From NCBI GenBank assembly GCA_037039685.1, contig JAWNGF010000007.1, positions 1,860,001 to 1,924,000 of the forward strand: DNA of 64,000 bases, given 5' to 3'. The translations under genes were made by a program, and so were the position numbers. This stretch comes from Ceratobasidium sp. AG-K (lineage: Eukaryota > Basidiomycota > Agaricomycetes > Cantharellales > Ceratobasidiaceae). The notes under the pieces are model-generated. The model made no database searches. It was given only the letters and a program-made list of their open reading frames with translations, and was not told the origin of the DNA. Shown here piece after piece: positions 23,363 through 34,832 of this stretch (position 1 is its first letter; each line of letters opens with the position of its first letter).

Positions 23363-24380
23363 CTAGAGGAGAGTGTATTTGGCACCAGGCACAGGCCTGA
23401 GCAGCCTAATAATCCTGGAACGTGTGTTGACCCCATTGGCAATCCCAAGAGTTGCAGTTATTACCATGCCACCAGGATCCTGCACCTGGCTCAAGCTGGA
23501 CAATGGGTGTGTGGGTCTGTTCTTTGGCATAAGGTTCAAGAGTTTGGTGTGTCTGGCAGCAATTGCTGGCAGGTCTCTCCAATACTCAAAGAACACATCA
23601 GAATACCACCTCCTGAGCTCTTTCACCACTTCAGGAGGAACTCTGTTTTGGAGGAGAGTTGTAGTTCCCCCAATCCAGAAGTTGTGGCCAGTGACTTGAT
23701 GAGGGCCAAGTGGTGATATAACCTTGTAAATCCTGTTGATAAGGTGTTCATGTGTTAAGGAGTGCCAACCAGATTTGGAACCAGGAGCATTGATCTTCAA
23801 TAAATGATCATTTGGGTCGATGGCACTGTTGATATGCAAGTGAGATTCCATTGCCTTAAGAGGATTGAGCAGATGGGATTGGTGCACCAAGAGGATTGAC
23901 TCACCATCCACCTGATGTGTCTTTGTCTTTGGGAGGCAGATTTCCTGCACATTGATCTTAAGGAGAATGACAACAGAGGTGTGTGATGGCTGGGATGACA
24001 GATTGTGTTTGAGTCTAGACAATGCAAGGAACTCTCCCAGTCTGGCCTGTCCCCAAAAGGCTAATTCTTTTGCACAAGCTAAGCCAGCAATATCCTTTGG
24101 GTTCTTACAATCAAGTGTGTTGTGCAGGTCCTCCAACATTTCAGCTGTGACTGGACAGCATTTGGGCATCTTGACTCTGTTGGGGTGTTATTCTTGGCGT
24201 GTTGGACTGCTAACAGCAGCCTCTTGCTGCCATTCCATTTGGTGTTGTGCAGTTTGTGCAAATGTTGAGAGAGTAGTAAGTGTTGTGCTTGCAGTCATGC
24301 CAGCAACCTTCTTGTCCAAGGAGGAAATCAATGCATATTGAATGTACTCATCTGATGGGAAGCATAAAGGGTCATCCACT
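23363..24380 (-). pseudogene. Tyrosine recombinase of a DIRS-like retroelement
   Basis: A long minus-strand frame (24169-23363) carries the catalytic-domain pattern of tyrosine recombinases: the first arginine in FWGQARLGEFLALSR, a lysine strand (PKTKTHQ), GHNFWIGGTTTLLQ and a terminal VFFEYWRDLP tyrosine. In the usual H-x-x-R box the arginine is tryptophan here (HNFW), a CGG to TGG type change that should inactivate it. The N-terminal part (to 24380) is in other frames. DIRS elements integrate with this enzyme instead of a DDE integrase. Confidence 0.65.
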
Positions 24381-24902
24381 CTGTGTGTGGAGCAATAGTT
24401 GAGTTAGGCAGCAATTGCCAATGATTAATTATTCCTTGTGCCTCTTGCCAGGCCTTTCATCATGGCTTTGATAACCTTCTTGTTGCCTATATCAGGCAGC
24501 ACTGAGTCCAGGCTGATCTTCTGGGGGAAGCAGAAGTTGGGGACAGGTGGATATGTTCCAATCAGTGTGGGTGTTGGCAATGTGGGGTCTGAGGACAAGG
24601 TTAAGAATGGGTGCCATCCAAAGGACTCTGGTGAGGCTGGAACATAAGTCTTTTTGGCACAGAGGCTATGGACAAGGGATTGAATTGGAGGTACTAGTGG
24701 CTTAGCTGTTGTAGTTGCAAACCTTGTATAAAGTCACATGTGATCAGTGAATTGCATTTGGTGCACTCTGAAGGCACTTGGGTGTGGCAATCCGTAAGGC
24801 AATCCATTCTCAAAGAGTGTGAATATATGTATTGGGAAAAGTACTGTACAATAAAGGTCCATTCACATGGTCTGAGATGATAGAACTGCAGGGGCTGAGA
24901 AT

Positions 24903-25413
24903 TGTCACAACCTTCTCAGAGAAGGGTTGTTTGAGACTGATGAGTGGCTCTTAAGGCCTGAGAATCACTGAGAGGCTCCAAAAGATGTTGGATAACCTCC
25001 TCAGGGCAAAGTAGAGTGGGTAAATGACAAGGTAAATTGTTCTTGGGATTCCAAGACAATTTCCCTTGCATCTTTTATAGCAAACAGAAGAAAGGAAGTG
25101 CTATCTACATGGGGAAAGCACAACAGTCCAAAAGGAGCATGAAAGGAACATCAGAACAAGAAGAGCATGTAGCACATGGGGATCAATGTGCAAGGCTCCG
25201 GAAAAATCACAGACCAGAGAATACATGCCCATGATCCACGTGTACAAAGGGCTAAGCAAGAGAAGGAACAACAAAGTAGTAAACAACAAAACAAACTATG
25301 TGGCAGCCAACAAGCACAGAACAGGGGGAAAACCACAAACAGAACAACAAAGGCAGCCAGCAAGTGCTGAAGGCACAGGACACAGACCCTTGTCAGGAGC
25401 AAGGCTTGTGACA
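24903..25413 (-). repeat. Solo family D LTR (D3) inserted in the DIRS-like element
   Basis: 511 bp, TGTCACAACC to TTGTGACA. The flanks are AGAAT (24898-24902) and AGAAT (25414-25418), a perfect 5-bp target duplication. This proves a solo LTR and dates it after the DIRS-like element. Confidence 0.85.
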
Positions 25414-25418
25414 AGAAT

Positions 25419-26890
25419 GGCCAGTCACTCAAAGGAATCTCAAGTGGCAATGAGGCACATGATACATTGGGTGGGATGACTCCTCTTGATGCGTCATCTG
25501 CTGGGTTGTCTGCTGAGTTGATGTAGATGACCTGAATGTGAAGGTTTGCTTGGGCAGCTGGTTCCATGATGCAGATGAAAGTCACATTCTAGTGTCTTTT
25601 TCTTGATCTACTGGCCAACCATGCAGAAACCACCCAGTGGTTATCACACACACAAATGATAGATGCATTCCATAAGCCAAGCATTATAGTGCCCATCACT
25701 TTACATCTCAAGGGCAATGGCTTCAGCCCATCTGATCTTGAGGCCCCTTGTCTTCCATCCCCAATCAGCCTCTAAACCACAAAACATTGTCAATGACAAT
25801 GCCAATGCTGAAGGAAGATGAGGCATCAGAGGCAATTGCAATGTTGTGTGCCAGTGGGGGTTTTGCAATGGAGGATCCACAGTCATTGGTGAGTAACTTG
25901 TTGCACCACCAGACTGCATTTGCTTGGGCATTGGTATGGGTGGGCTTACAAGTGAATCCTTGACTGGAGGCACATGGAAAGGACTGCTCAAAGGCAATGA
26001 GGCCAGATAGGAATAGGTATCCAGTGGGCACAGCAAGCAAGCAATGGACTAGCAGGTCAACCACCTTTCCATGTAATTTAGTGAGACTGAGTCTGTGTCA
26101 AGCCTGCTCTCAATGCAGCAAATGTATTTCTTGTGTGTTGCAAGAGGGATCAAGACCCTGCAATGCTCAATATCAAACTGGGAACCCAGGTAAGTGAGCA
26201 TGTTGGCAAACAGGACCAATTTGGATAATTTCCAGAGCCATCCAAGTTGGTTGGCAATGCTGTAGTTAGCTTGGAGGGAGAAGTGTGGGGAGAGGCAAGG
26301 GGTGTTGGTTGGATGTGGGCATTGTATGAAGAGGAAGTCATCCACCCATTTCAAACTGTACCAAAGCCAAGTAGGGTGTAAATATGAGCCTATTGCATCA
26401 CCAAGACATCCAAAGATACTGTTGGCACTCGCTGCACCAAATGGAAGGAAGGCATCAATGCAGAAACCACCATCCCACATGATGACTGTGTGCAGGTGAT
26501 CAACCAGGGCAATAGGGACCTGTCTGAATGCTGAGTTTACATTGCAAGTGGAAGCAATGGAGCTCAGTGGTCAGTCATGGACGGTCTGGACAACTTGGTG
26601 AAAGAAGCCCCATTCACATGGGAAAAGGTCAGTGTCAATCTGGGAGTTGAGCAACAAAGATGGTGAGGAGCAAGGGAAGGAGAAGTCATGTACAATTTGA
26701 AATTTGACCAGGGCAGAGGGTTTGCCACCTGTGCCCAGAGGAGCAGTTGCAAATGGGCCAATTAGTTGTTCTAGTTGGGATTGCCAGAAAGGACCAAAAT
26801 AGCAACCCAGCACTTACTTTTCTTGTATGTGATTTGCAATGAAATTGGGATGGACCTGTGCAGACTTATGCTCAGGATGAACAATTGTTA
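25419..26890 (-). pseudogene. Reverse transcriptase and RNase H of the DIRS-like element
   Basis: Minus strand, right to left: a reverse transcriptase with PLGTGGKPSALVKFQ, PFGAASANSIFG and KWVDDFLFI (the V/Y-x-D-D core), then an RNase H-like segment with IAIASDASSSFSIGIV and INSADNPADDASRG. WVDD in place of YxDD is usual for fungal DIRS elements as I remember them. Several stops and shifts interrupt the frames. The D3 LTR separates this segment from the recombinase. Confidence 0.6.
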
Positions 26891-27124
26891 ATTGGATAGG
26901 ACATGCTGCACCAATTCTAAAGCCCCCTGCCAGCCAGGGGGGATATTGCCAAATGCCTCTAGTAAGCCTGGCATGTGCAGCAAGCTCTCCCATGCATCCA
27001 GGATCAGATTGGGTTGGATGTTGTGTAGATTAGAGAGGGATGATGGTGCAAGTGTAGGCACCATAGCTGGCTGATTGACACACATGGTGCATTTGTGGGG
27101 GCTGTGAGAACAAGAGGAGCCAGG

Positions 27125-27850
27125 TCAATGTTTTAGCCCAATGAAGTTCTTACAATATTTTCCAGCATCAAGCAACCAGAATTTATCATCTGGGGATTTG
27201 GTCAGAATCATGTCTCCTCCACTGCTGAAAGAGAATAGGATGCACTTGGAGGGCACATAAGGGTCTTGCCCACAGTTAAAGCAACCAATTCTCTTTGGTT
27301 CACTAATGTTGATGGAGTTGGATTCAGACGTTGGGGCAGCATTACAAAAGGAATGCTGGCCAGCCCTAGAAGGACCAGCCAATGACAATGATTTGTAAGG
27401 TGGAGGGGGTTTGGTTCTGGTGCAATCACCTGAGGCTGAGATGACAATGGGTTGTTAATTGATTTGTTGGTTTCCTTCACTAATAATGGAGTCAAATGGA
27501 TTTGTGCTTCTTCAAAAGATTCTTGCTCCCATCTCCCCGTAATTCCAATGAAGACATCCTGATGCCAATTTTCAGGTCTCAAGCCAGTAATTACAGCTAA
27601 TCCCCTGAGTTCCGTGTTGTATCTGACCAAGAGATGCCAGAATCTGGCTCTAAGGGGATAGGCCACAACATTGTTGAAGTGAGACTGCAAGGCAGCTGCC
27701 AGGTCATCCAAAAAGTGGTCTTGAAGGAGTTCAATGAGTTGGGGCATGGCTTCCATGTATTTGTCAAATGTGTATGTGGCTTCAGCCCAACCTGTGACCA
27801 GCTGTGGAGGCTCGTGTGACTGGCCCAATAGTGTGCTTCCCTGCCCAGCA
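27125..27850 (-). pseudogene. Gag-like region of the DIRS-like element
   Basis: The minus-strand frame 27828-27208 has a helical capsid-like region (YMEAMPQLIELLQDHFLDD) and a downstream piece with a partial zinc knuckle (GCFNCGQDPYVPSKC). It lies upstream of the reverse transcriptase in the expected order. The frame is broken between the two parts. Confidence 0.45.
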
Positions 27851-28289
27851 CAAATTTGTCAGTTGTGGATTTTTGTGCATCCAGGCTCTGATGTAGTTAT
27901 TGGTGAGAAGTAAGATGGAGCAATGTGGGGTCCAACTGCCCTTGACAATCTTGGCTACCACTTTTTGGCATTAAGGCATGATGCATAGGCAGCATGTGAT
28001 TTGCTTTGAAGATGCCTGGGCAGTGACAGGATATGCTGGCCTCACTTTCAGCATTCCATGATTAGACCTTGTCTGAGTCTGAGCGTGGCAGCTTGTTCTA
28101 GGCAGGTGTTGCATAAGGTCAGTTGGTCACTTGGCATGGTTTTAAGCAATGGAGATGAAGGGTGGGAGTTGAAGAAAATTAAGACATGACACTGAGGCAG
28201 ACACATAGGCTAACATGGTCAATTACTGAGCAAAACCAACCACATGCTCTGTGGATAGGCATGCTCCTGCTCAACCTGGTGCCTAAGTT
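27851..28289. other. Right flank of the DIRS-like element, unassigned
   Basis: No conserved frame was recognised; probably the 5' untranslated or terminal repeat part of the element. Confidence 0.3.
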
Positions 28290-28519
28290 GTGGCTGTACA
28301 ACTCTGCAAGCTCTGGCAAACAGCTGTGCTGTGCAAAGATACTCACTAAGCAGGATCTGCACTCTGGATACAAAAATGTGTCCATCAAAGAGTGAGATAA
28401 GTGGAAAACCGCTTGCAGAATGAAGTATGGCTTGTTTGAGACTTAGTTTTGCCCTTTGGTCTTTGCAACATCAGTAAACTATATTTGCCTAGCGATCATC
28501 CCTGAGATCCCTGAGGGCA
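28290..28519 (+). pseudogene. Ty3-type reverse transcriptase fragment
   Basis: The plus strand reads ILTKQDLHSGYKNVSIKE, a stop, then WKTACRMKYGLFET, a stop, then a decayed PFGL-like segment. This is the classical fingers/palm block of Ty3 reverse transcriptases. It ends where the D4 LTR begins and may continue at 29007. Confidence 0.5.
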
Positions 28520-29006
28520 TGTCACAACCTGTTCAGAGAAGGGTTGTTTGAGACTAATGAGTGGCTCTTAGGCCTGGAAATCACTGAGAGGCTCCACAAG
28601 ATGATGGATAACCTCCTCAGGGTGCAGTAGAGTGGGTAAACAACAAGGTAAATCATCCTTGAGGTTCCAAGATGATGTCCCTTGCATCTTTCATAGCAAG
28701 CAAACAAAAGAAGACCTATCTACATGGAGAAAGCACAGCAAGCCCAAATGGCACAGGATCAGAATATCAGAAGAAGAAGTGCATGTAGCACATGGGGATC
28801 TAAGCAAAGCAGCATGGGAACCAGAGAAAGGAGGCAACATGCTGATCAGCCTCATGTGCCAAGAACTAAGCAATGGAAGCCACAACAAAGGAGCAGCAAT
28901 CAAAGCAAAGTACGTGGCAGAAGATAAGCACAAAAATACAGGAGAACAGCATGCATATCAATGAAGCACAACACATAGTCCATTGTCAGGAGCATGGCTT
29001 GTGACA
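28520..29006 (-). repeat. Solo family D LTR (D4)
   Basis: 487 bp, TGTCACAACC to TTGTGACA. The flanks GGGCA (28515-28519) and GGGTA (29007-29011) are a 5-bp target duplication with one C/T change. Confidence 0.75.
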
Positions 29007-30312
29007 GGGTATCTTTGTGGAGAAAGACAAGGTTCTGCAGTCAAAGAATTGCTGGTTCCCCTCATTATGAAAGGAGTTCAAGCATTCCTGGGCTCTGCAA
29101 ACTTCTGCGGCTGTTTTGGTTCTGATTCCAGCTGCTTAGCATGCCCACTCAATGATCTCACCAAGAAGGTTAGGTTACCAGGCAATGAACTGAGGCTGAG
29201 TAGTGCTGATATGAGGCCATCAAGGATGCAACTTGCATGGAACCCACATTTGCACATCCCAATGAGAAGCTGCCTTACTTCTTAGAAACAGATGCTTCCA
29301 GACCTGCCCTGGGTGCTGTGTCGCCACAGAGGCAGCATGATGGACACTTGCACCCTGGTGTCTTCCTGTCAGCAAGCTTCTTGCCCGCTGGGCTGAACAA
29401 TAACAGCCTTGATTAGGATCTACAGGCTATTTTTAGATCTCTTGGGTGCTGGTGCATTTTCCCAGAGCAAATTGAGCAACCCACCACTGTTTTCACTGAT
29501 TGTGAGAACTCAGAGGACTGGAAAATGGATAAACAGTTCATAGGTATCAGGCATGCTGTTAACTGCTCCTTGTGTCATAGAATTGTCATTGCTTACCAAC
29601 CAGGGCAACAGTTCTGGAAAACATATGCCTTGTCCAGGCACACAGATCACATAGCAGAAGAAGCATTTCCTCAACTCACACTCAAGGAAGATCAATTTTC
29701 TGGCTTCCTGGCTATGATCAGAGCTTCCTTCCTGGGAAAACTCAAAGACAGGCTTTTTGGTGACTCTAGCCTTGACACAGTGATCTCCGCTGCCTCTGGA
29801 CCTTCCAAAACGCTGCATTCCATCACTTGGATGTTCAAGTATTACACTCTAAGTGATGGACTTTTGCTCTACCAAGGCAGAGTAATTGTTCCAGATGAAC
29901 ATGTGCTCAAACCAGAGGTACTTTCTCATTTCCATGACACTCCAATGCCTGGTTACCAAGGACATGCAAGAGCTGTGGAATTCACATCTAGGCACCACTA
30001 CTGGCCTGCCATTAAGTTTCAAGTCAAGCACTATGTGGACTCTTGTGGACTCTTGTGAAATCTGCCTAAAAAGTAAAGGCAATGAGAAGCATGCTCCTTG
30101 CAGGCAGTGCCAATAACAGATGGCCCTGGGCAGGATATTTCCTATGACTGCATTGTAAAACTCCCAAAGAGCATTGGCTTTGATAGCATCCTTGCTGTTG
30201 TTGGCAGCTTATCTGAAGTGTTGCATCACATTCTCTGCAAGGAATCATCCACAAGAGAAAACATTGCAGATTTTGTCCTTAAGAATCTTTGGCATCTCCA
30301 TGGCACTCCTGT
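29007..30312 (+). pseudogene. Ty3-type RNase H and integrase remnant
   Basis: Plus strand: an RNase H block (FLETDASRPALGAV, then a region with AGLNN), then frame 29525-30058 with an integrase zinc domain (HFHDTPMPGYQGHARAVE, HHYWPAIKFQVKHYV). This is followed by a decayed integrase core (ISYDCIVKLPKSIGFDSIL, LWHLHGTPV). Several stops interrupt it. It is cut at 30312 by an LTR fragment. Confidence 0.6.
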
Positions 30313-30432
30313 CATGAGCCATGCTCCTGACAATAGACTATGTGTTGTATTTCTGTGACTTGTGCACTGTGCTTGTTCCTTGTTGTGCTTATCCTCTGCC
30401 ATGTACTTTGTTTTAGTTTCTGCTCCTTTGTG
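30313..30432 (+). repeat. Family D LTR fragment, sense
   Basis: TGTCATGAGCCATGCTCCTGACAAT begins like the sense end of the family D LTR but stops after about 120 bp, where an antisense copy starts. Confidence 0.5.
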
Positions 30433-30451
30433 GTTGGTTAGGTTAGGTTAG

Positions 30452-30919
30452 CGGTTCTTAGGCTTAATAGTCACTGAGAGGCTCCAAAAGATGTTGGATA
30501 ACTCCTCAGGGCAAAGTAGAGTGGGTAAACAACATAGTAAATCGTTCTTGGGATTCCAAGACAATTTTCCTTTCCATCTTTTATAGCCGGCAGAAGCAAG
30601 GAAGCACTGTCTACATGGGCAAAGCGGAACAGTCCAACAGGAGCATGAAAGGAACATCAGAACAAGAAGAGCATGTAGAACATGGGGATCAATGTGCAGC
30701 ACTCCAGAAAATGACAGACCAGAGAATACATTCCAATAATCCACGTGTACAGAGGGCTAAGCAAGAGAAGCAACAACAAAGGACTAAACAACAAAACAAA
30801 CTACGTGGCAACCAACAAGCAAACAACAGGGGGAAAACAACACACACAGTAACAAAGGCGGCCAACAAGTGGTGAAGGCAGCAACACACAGACCATTGTC
30901 AGGAGCAAGGCTTGTGACA
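30452..30919 (-). repeat. Family D LTR, antisense, 5'-truncated (D5)
   Basis: Interior and end (TTGTGACA at 30919) match the family. The first about 50 bases are missing where it abuts the opposite-facing fragment, giving a head-to-head LTR junction at about 30433-30452. Confidence 0.6.
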
Positions 30920-31275
30920 AGAACTGGGAAAGGACAATATTGCTTGTAACCAAGCTTCTTGTGCAGCTACTGGGACTTGATGTGCATGCCTAGGATCCAA
31001 ACTTCACCAACTTCAACTTCTGGTGGAGAAACTCTGTGATCCACAGCTATTTAGTACCACTGGGTCCACTTCAGCATTGCCAAGACCTCCTCAATCACAG
31101 ACCTGAGTCCTGCAGTGCTGTCTGCAGCAAAAGGCATTCCAGGGGGTTCCAAGCTTGGCAAGGTTGCAGGAGAGCACACAGAAACAACCTCAAAGGGAGA
31201 TAACCCTGTTGCCTCACTCTTGGAGGTCATGTAGCAGAACTCAGCAGCAGGTAGCAAATCTTCACAGTCTGTCTG
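30920..31275 (-). pseudogene. Family D integrase C-terminal fragment
   Basis: The minus strand reads LLPAAEFCYMTSKSEATGLS, then PFEVVS and SVIEEVLAMLKWTQ, then VGEVWILGMHIKSQ. This is the end of the integrase core followed by the GPY/F-like segment of Ty3 elements. It is enclosed by LTRs D5 and D6. Confidence 0.6.
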
Positions 31276-31785
31276 TGTCACAAGCCTTGCTCCTGACAAT
31301 GGTCTGTACTCTGCACCTTAATTGATTGTGTGCTGCCTTTGTTATTGTGTTTGTTGTTTTCCTTGTGTTGTGTGCTTGTTGGCTGCCACATAGTTTGTTT
31401 TGTTGTTTAGTCCTTTGTTGTTGCTTCTCTCGCTTCGCCCTTTGTACACGTGGATCATTGGCATGTATTCTCCGGTCTGTGATTTTCTGGAGCACTGCGC
31501 ATTGATCCCCATATGCTACACCCTCTTCTTGTTCTGATGTTCCTTTCATGCTCCTGGTGGATTGTTGTGCTGTCCACATGTAGATAGCACTTCCTTTCTT
31601 TTGCTTGCTATAAAACATGCAAAGGAAATCATCTTGCAATCCCAAGAACAATTTACCTTGTCATTTACCCACTCTACTTTCGCCCTGGGGAGGTTATCCA
31701 ACATCTTTTGGAGCCTCTCAGTGATCCTCAAGCCTAAGAGCCGCTCATTAGTCTCAAATAACCACTCTCTGAGCAGGTTGTGACA
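31276..31785 (+). repeat. Family D LTR, sense (D6)
   Basis: 510 bp reading TGTCACAAGCC to GGTTGTGACA. The sense-strand TATA box (TATAAAAC-like after TTGC) is near 31610. The flanks do not form a clear duplication. Confidence 0.7.
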
Positions 31786-32150
31786 GTGCTGGAACACGTA
31801 GGCTGCCATGCTTATTGCTTGGACCAGCCTGAGGCTATGAAGGTCCATGATGTTCCCATCTTGTTCTGCTCTCTGAGATGGAGCAGGACACTGATTTCAA
31901 AAACACCTTCCCACAACTGCCTGCAATGATCACTGACAATGGGGAAGAGATGCATGCAGTGGACAAGCGGATTAGTTGGAGGCCCAAAGGTGGAATATGG
32001 AAGTCCAGGGTCTGTTGGCAAGGCTATGGGCCCCTCAACAACACCTTTGAGCCTGCTTCTGATGTTGTGCACTTGGAGGACATATTGCAGGACTTTTACG
32101 CTGATTTCTGTGATGTCCTAGAGCCAGACAATCCACTTCCACCCATTCTC
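31786..32150 (+). pseudogene. Family D pol C-terminus with chromodomain
   Basis: The plus strand reads VLEHVGCHAYCLDQPEAMKV, then FKNTFPQLPAMITDNGEE, VDKRISWRPKGGIW and RVCWQGYGPLNNTFEPASD, ending LEDILQDFYADF. The chromodomain core (V-W-x-G-Y type) is recognisable. It continues in the same frame into the post-pol ORF. Confidence 0.55.
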
Positions 32151-32760
32151 CCTAAGGTAACAAAAAAAGGCAGCCAGCAAACGCATGCGCAACACCTCCA
32201 AAACCCACCTTTCTGTCCCCTGTGTCGCTCAAGCACTCCCTGCCCTCCAAGCACCCCTACTCTGCTGCCAATTATGTCCACCCATTATACCCATAATAAC
32301 ACTGCCTACAACAGCTGGTATAGCGTGGACACCTGTGTCCACTACATCCCAGAGGCCCTGAAGAGCAAACTGGACCCAGCTGTTCCTTACCTTTGCTCTG
32401 TGCTCAGTCCTCCTGCCACCAAGTCCATCTGATTTCACAATGTGCCCAACTTCTTCCACCATGTGTGCTATGGCTACCTTTACTACCTCTGTTGTGGCAA
32501 TCCCACTTCCCTTTGTGGCAGTCCCTTCTATTGCTGGCATCACTCTATTGAATGTGATTTGCACATGTTCCTCAAGCATACTGCTTCACATTGCAACAAA
32601 AACTGCGCACTGAGGGTTGAGGTCTACCCATCCAAGTGCATAGACCACTGTGACGTCAGGAAAAATGAGGAATTGCATGTCTCTTTGGATTACCTTGCAC
32701 TTGGAGAAGACCCAGAGCCCTTCTCCAGTACCCAGGCCAGACCCACTTCCAGATGAGCTG
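32151..32760 (+). pseudogene. Post-pol ORF (ORF3) of family D, plus-strand copy
   Basis: Continues after the chromodomain and ends before a polypurine tract. The frame 32151-32756 has a single in-frame TGA at 32430. Blocks shared with the minus-strand copy at 38114-38758 are YNSWYSVDTCVHYIPEALKS, PYLCSVLSPPATK, FHHVCYGYLYYL and LCGSP, then a Cys/His-rich segment (HHSIECDLHMF, HCNKN) and YIDH/CIDH. I do not recognise the family. Conservation between two decayed copies argues that it was a real protein. Confidence 0.5.
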
Positions 32761-32800
32761 GTTGCTAGTTTTAGCTGGTGCCCAGAGGCTCCAGATGCTG

Positions 32801-32822
32801 CTGATAGGGGGGGGGAGGGGAA
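32801..32822 (+). promoter_or_regulatory. Polypurine tract of the plus-strand family D element
   Basis: GATAGGGGGGGGGAGGGGAA immediately precedes the LTR start TGTCCTGAGCC. This is where plus-strand DNA synthesis is primed in LTR retrotransposons. Confidence 0.6.
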
Positions 32823-33300
32823 TGTCCTGAGCCATGCTCTAAACAATGGTCTGAGCATTGTGTCTCAGTGCTGTTTGCTGCTCTCACTGGGCTGAGCTCA
32901 TCCTCTGCCACATAGCTTGTTTTGATTACTGCTCCTTTGTTGTGATTTCCCTTACTTAGCTCTTTAGAAGCATGGCTGATGGGCATATAACCTACACTCT
33001 GTGATTATCCCATGATGCGTGCTTAGATCTCCAGGTGATACACATATTTCTCCTAATTTCCTAAACCTACCCCATTTGGGCGTGCTGTGCTTTCACCATG
33101 TAGTTAGGGCTTCTATTTTTTGACTGTTTTCAAAGTTGCAGTAGAAATTGCCTTGGAACCCCAAGGTCAATTCACCTTGATGTTCACCCACCCTGCATTG
33201 CCCGGAGGTTATCCAACATATTTTGGACCCTCTCACTGAATTCTAGGCCTCAGAGCAGCTTGTTTGTCTGAAACAGTGCTTCTCTGAATGGGTTGTGCCA
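32823..33300 (+). repeat. Family D 3' LTR, sense, diverged (D7)
   Basis: Begins TGTCCTGAGCC and ends GGGTTGTGCCA. It directly follows the polypurine tract, so it is the 3' LTR of the element whose pol end and ORF3 lie at 31786-32760. Confidence 0.65.
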
Positions 33301-33463
33301 CCTCAGACTTCTTGTCCATCTTCAGTGATTGAAGCAGGTGGTTCTTCAAACCTGTAAATGAAATGAGTGCCTTCCACAGCAGAGAGCACAGCAGTATAAA
33401 ACAGATCATGGATCTTCATGGTCTCAAGTAGCCTCAGGCAATAAGCATGGTGGCCTGCACATT
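33301..33463 (-). pseudogene. Family D pol C-terminal fragment, left part
   Basis: The minus strand encodes GHAYCLRLLETMKIHDLF-like sequence. It is separated from its right part (33862-34000, GMHLRCKYFNIQLHHKQ) by the D8 LTR. Confidence 0.45.
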
Positions 33464-33856
33464 TGTCACAACCTGCTTAGAGGAGGGTTGCTTGAGACAA
33501 ATGAGCAGGTCTTAGGGCTGGAAATAACTGAGAGGCTCCAAAAGATGTTGGATAACCACCTCATGGTGAAGTAGAGCGGGTAAACGACAATGTACATTGT
33601 TCTTGGGGTTTGAAGACGATTGCCTTGCATTTTTTATAGCAAGCAAACAAAAGAAGCACTATCTACATGGGGAAAGCACAGCAAGCCCAAATGGGGCAAG
33701 ATCAGAATATCAGAAGAAGAAGTGCGTGTAGTACATGGAGATCCAAGCGCAGCAGCATGGGGAAATCAGAGAATGGAGACGATGTGCCGATCAACCTTGT
33801 GTACAAACAACAAAGTCACAACACACAGTCTGTTGTCAGGAGCACAGCTCATGACA
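33464..33856 (-). repeat. Solo family D LTR, internally shortened (D8)
   Basis: 393 bp, TGTCACAACC to CTCATGACA. The flanks ACATT (33459-33463) and ACATT (33857-33861) are a perfect target duplication inside a family D pol relic, so the family inserted into its own older copies. Confidence 0.8.
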
Positions 33857-33861
33857 ACATT

Positions 33862-34347
33862 CCAGAACAGGGGAAGGACCCTATTGCTTGTGATGCAGTT
33901 GTATGTTGAAGTATTTGCACCTCAGGTGCATGCCTATTAGCCAAGATTTCCCACCTACTGCAAATTCTGGCATAGCAATTACATAATCGGCTGCTTAGTA
34001 TCCTTGATAAGTCCTTGAACTGGTGCTTGGATCTCCGGTTTGGTAGCCTTGAACCCTGAAGTGTCATCCGGGGTGTTAGGTTGTTCAGTGTGTTTTGCAC
34101 ACATCGGAATGGCAGCAGGATGCCCACAATTTTCACAACGCAGGGAAAGATGGCCTGTGAACATGCAGGCATGGCTCTCAGCAATGATCATCCTCTGAAA
34201 GGCTGCAAAAGATGATGGATAGCCTTCTCATCTTGTACACAAGTGTGTAAATGACAAGCTCAATAGCTTTGGTGATCCAAGACAATTTTGCTTCCCCCAG
34301 ACTAAAATCCACCATCTCCCAACACATAATCCCCTTCATGTCTCTCC
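33862..34347 (-). pseudogene. Pol C-terminal and gag-like fragments, LTR scrap
   Basis: Minus strand: GMHLRCKYFNIQLHHKQ (the right part of the pol relic), then a basic segment with CENCGHPAAIPMC (zinc-knuckle-like) near 34120. From 34188 to 34305 there is a degraded antisense family D LTR interior (GAAAGGCTGCAAAAGATG). Confidence 0.4.
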
Positions 34348-34832
34348 TGTCCCAATCCGTCCTCCTGACACTGGTCTAGCTTTGGGTGTCTCTGTCTTGT
34401 GTGCCTTTTCTCACCTTTGTGCTCATCCTCTGCAATGGAGTTTGTTTTGATTGTTACTCCCTTGTCATGATCTCCATTGCTTAATTTGTGAGACACATGG
34501 TTGATTGGCATGTAGATCCTGTCTTCCGATTCTCCCATGGTACTGAGCTTACAGCTCCATGTGCTACATGCACTGCTGCATCTGATGTTCTTTTCCTGCT
34601 CCAATTGTGCTTGCTGTGCTTTCTGCCCGGAGATAGTACTTTTGTTTGCGTGCTATACAAAGATGCAGAGGCAATCGTCTTGGCACCCCAAAAACAATTC
34701 ACCTTGCTGTTTACCCACTCTACTTTGCCCTGAGGTGGTTATCCAACCTCTTTTGGAGCCTCCCAATGATCCTAATGCCTTGGGAGCTGCTCATTAAAGT
34801 CTCAAACAGCCCTTCTTAATGGGGTTGTGGCA
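34348..34832 (+). repeat. Family D LTR, sense, diverged (D9)
   Basis: The sense-strand LTR interior is recognisable (TTTGGAGCCTCCCAATGATC, TTTACCCACTCTACTTTGCC). The ends are degraded (TGTCCCAATCC to GTTGTGGCA). No matching flanks. Confidence 0.55.
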
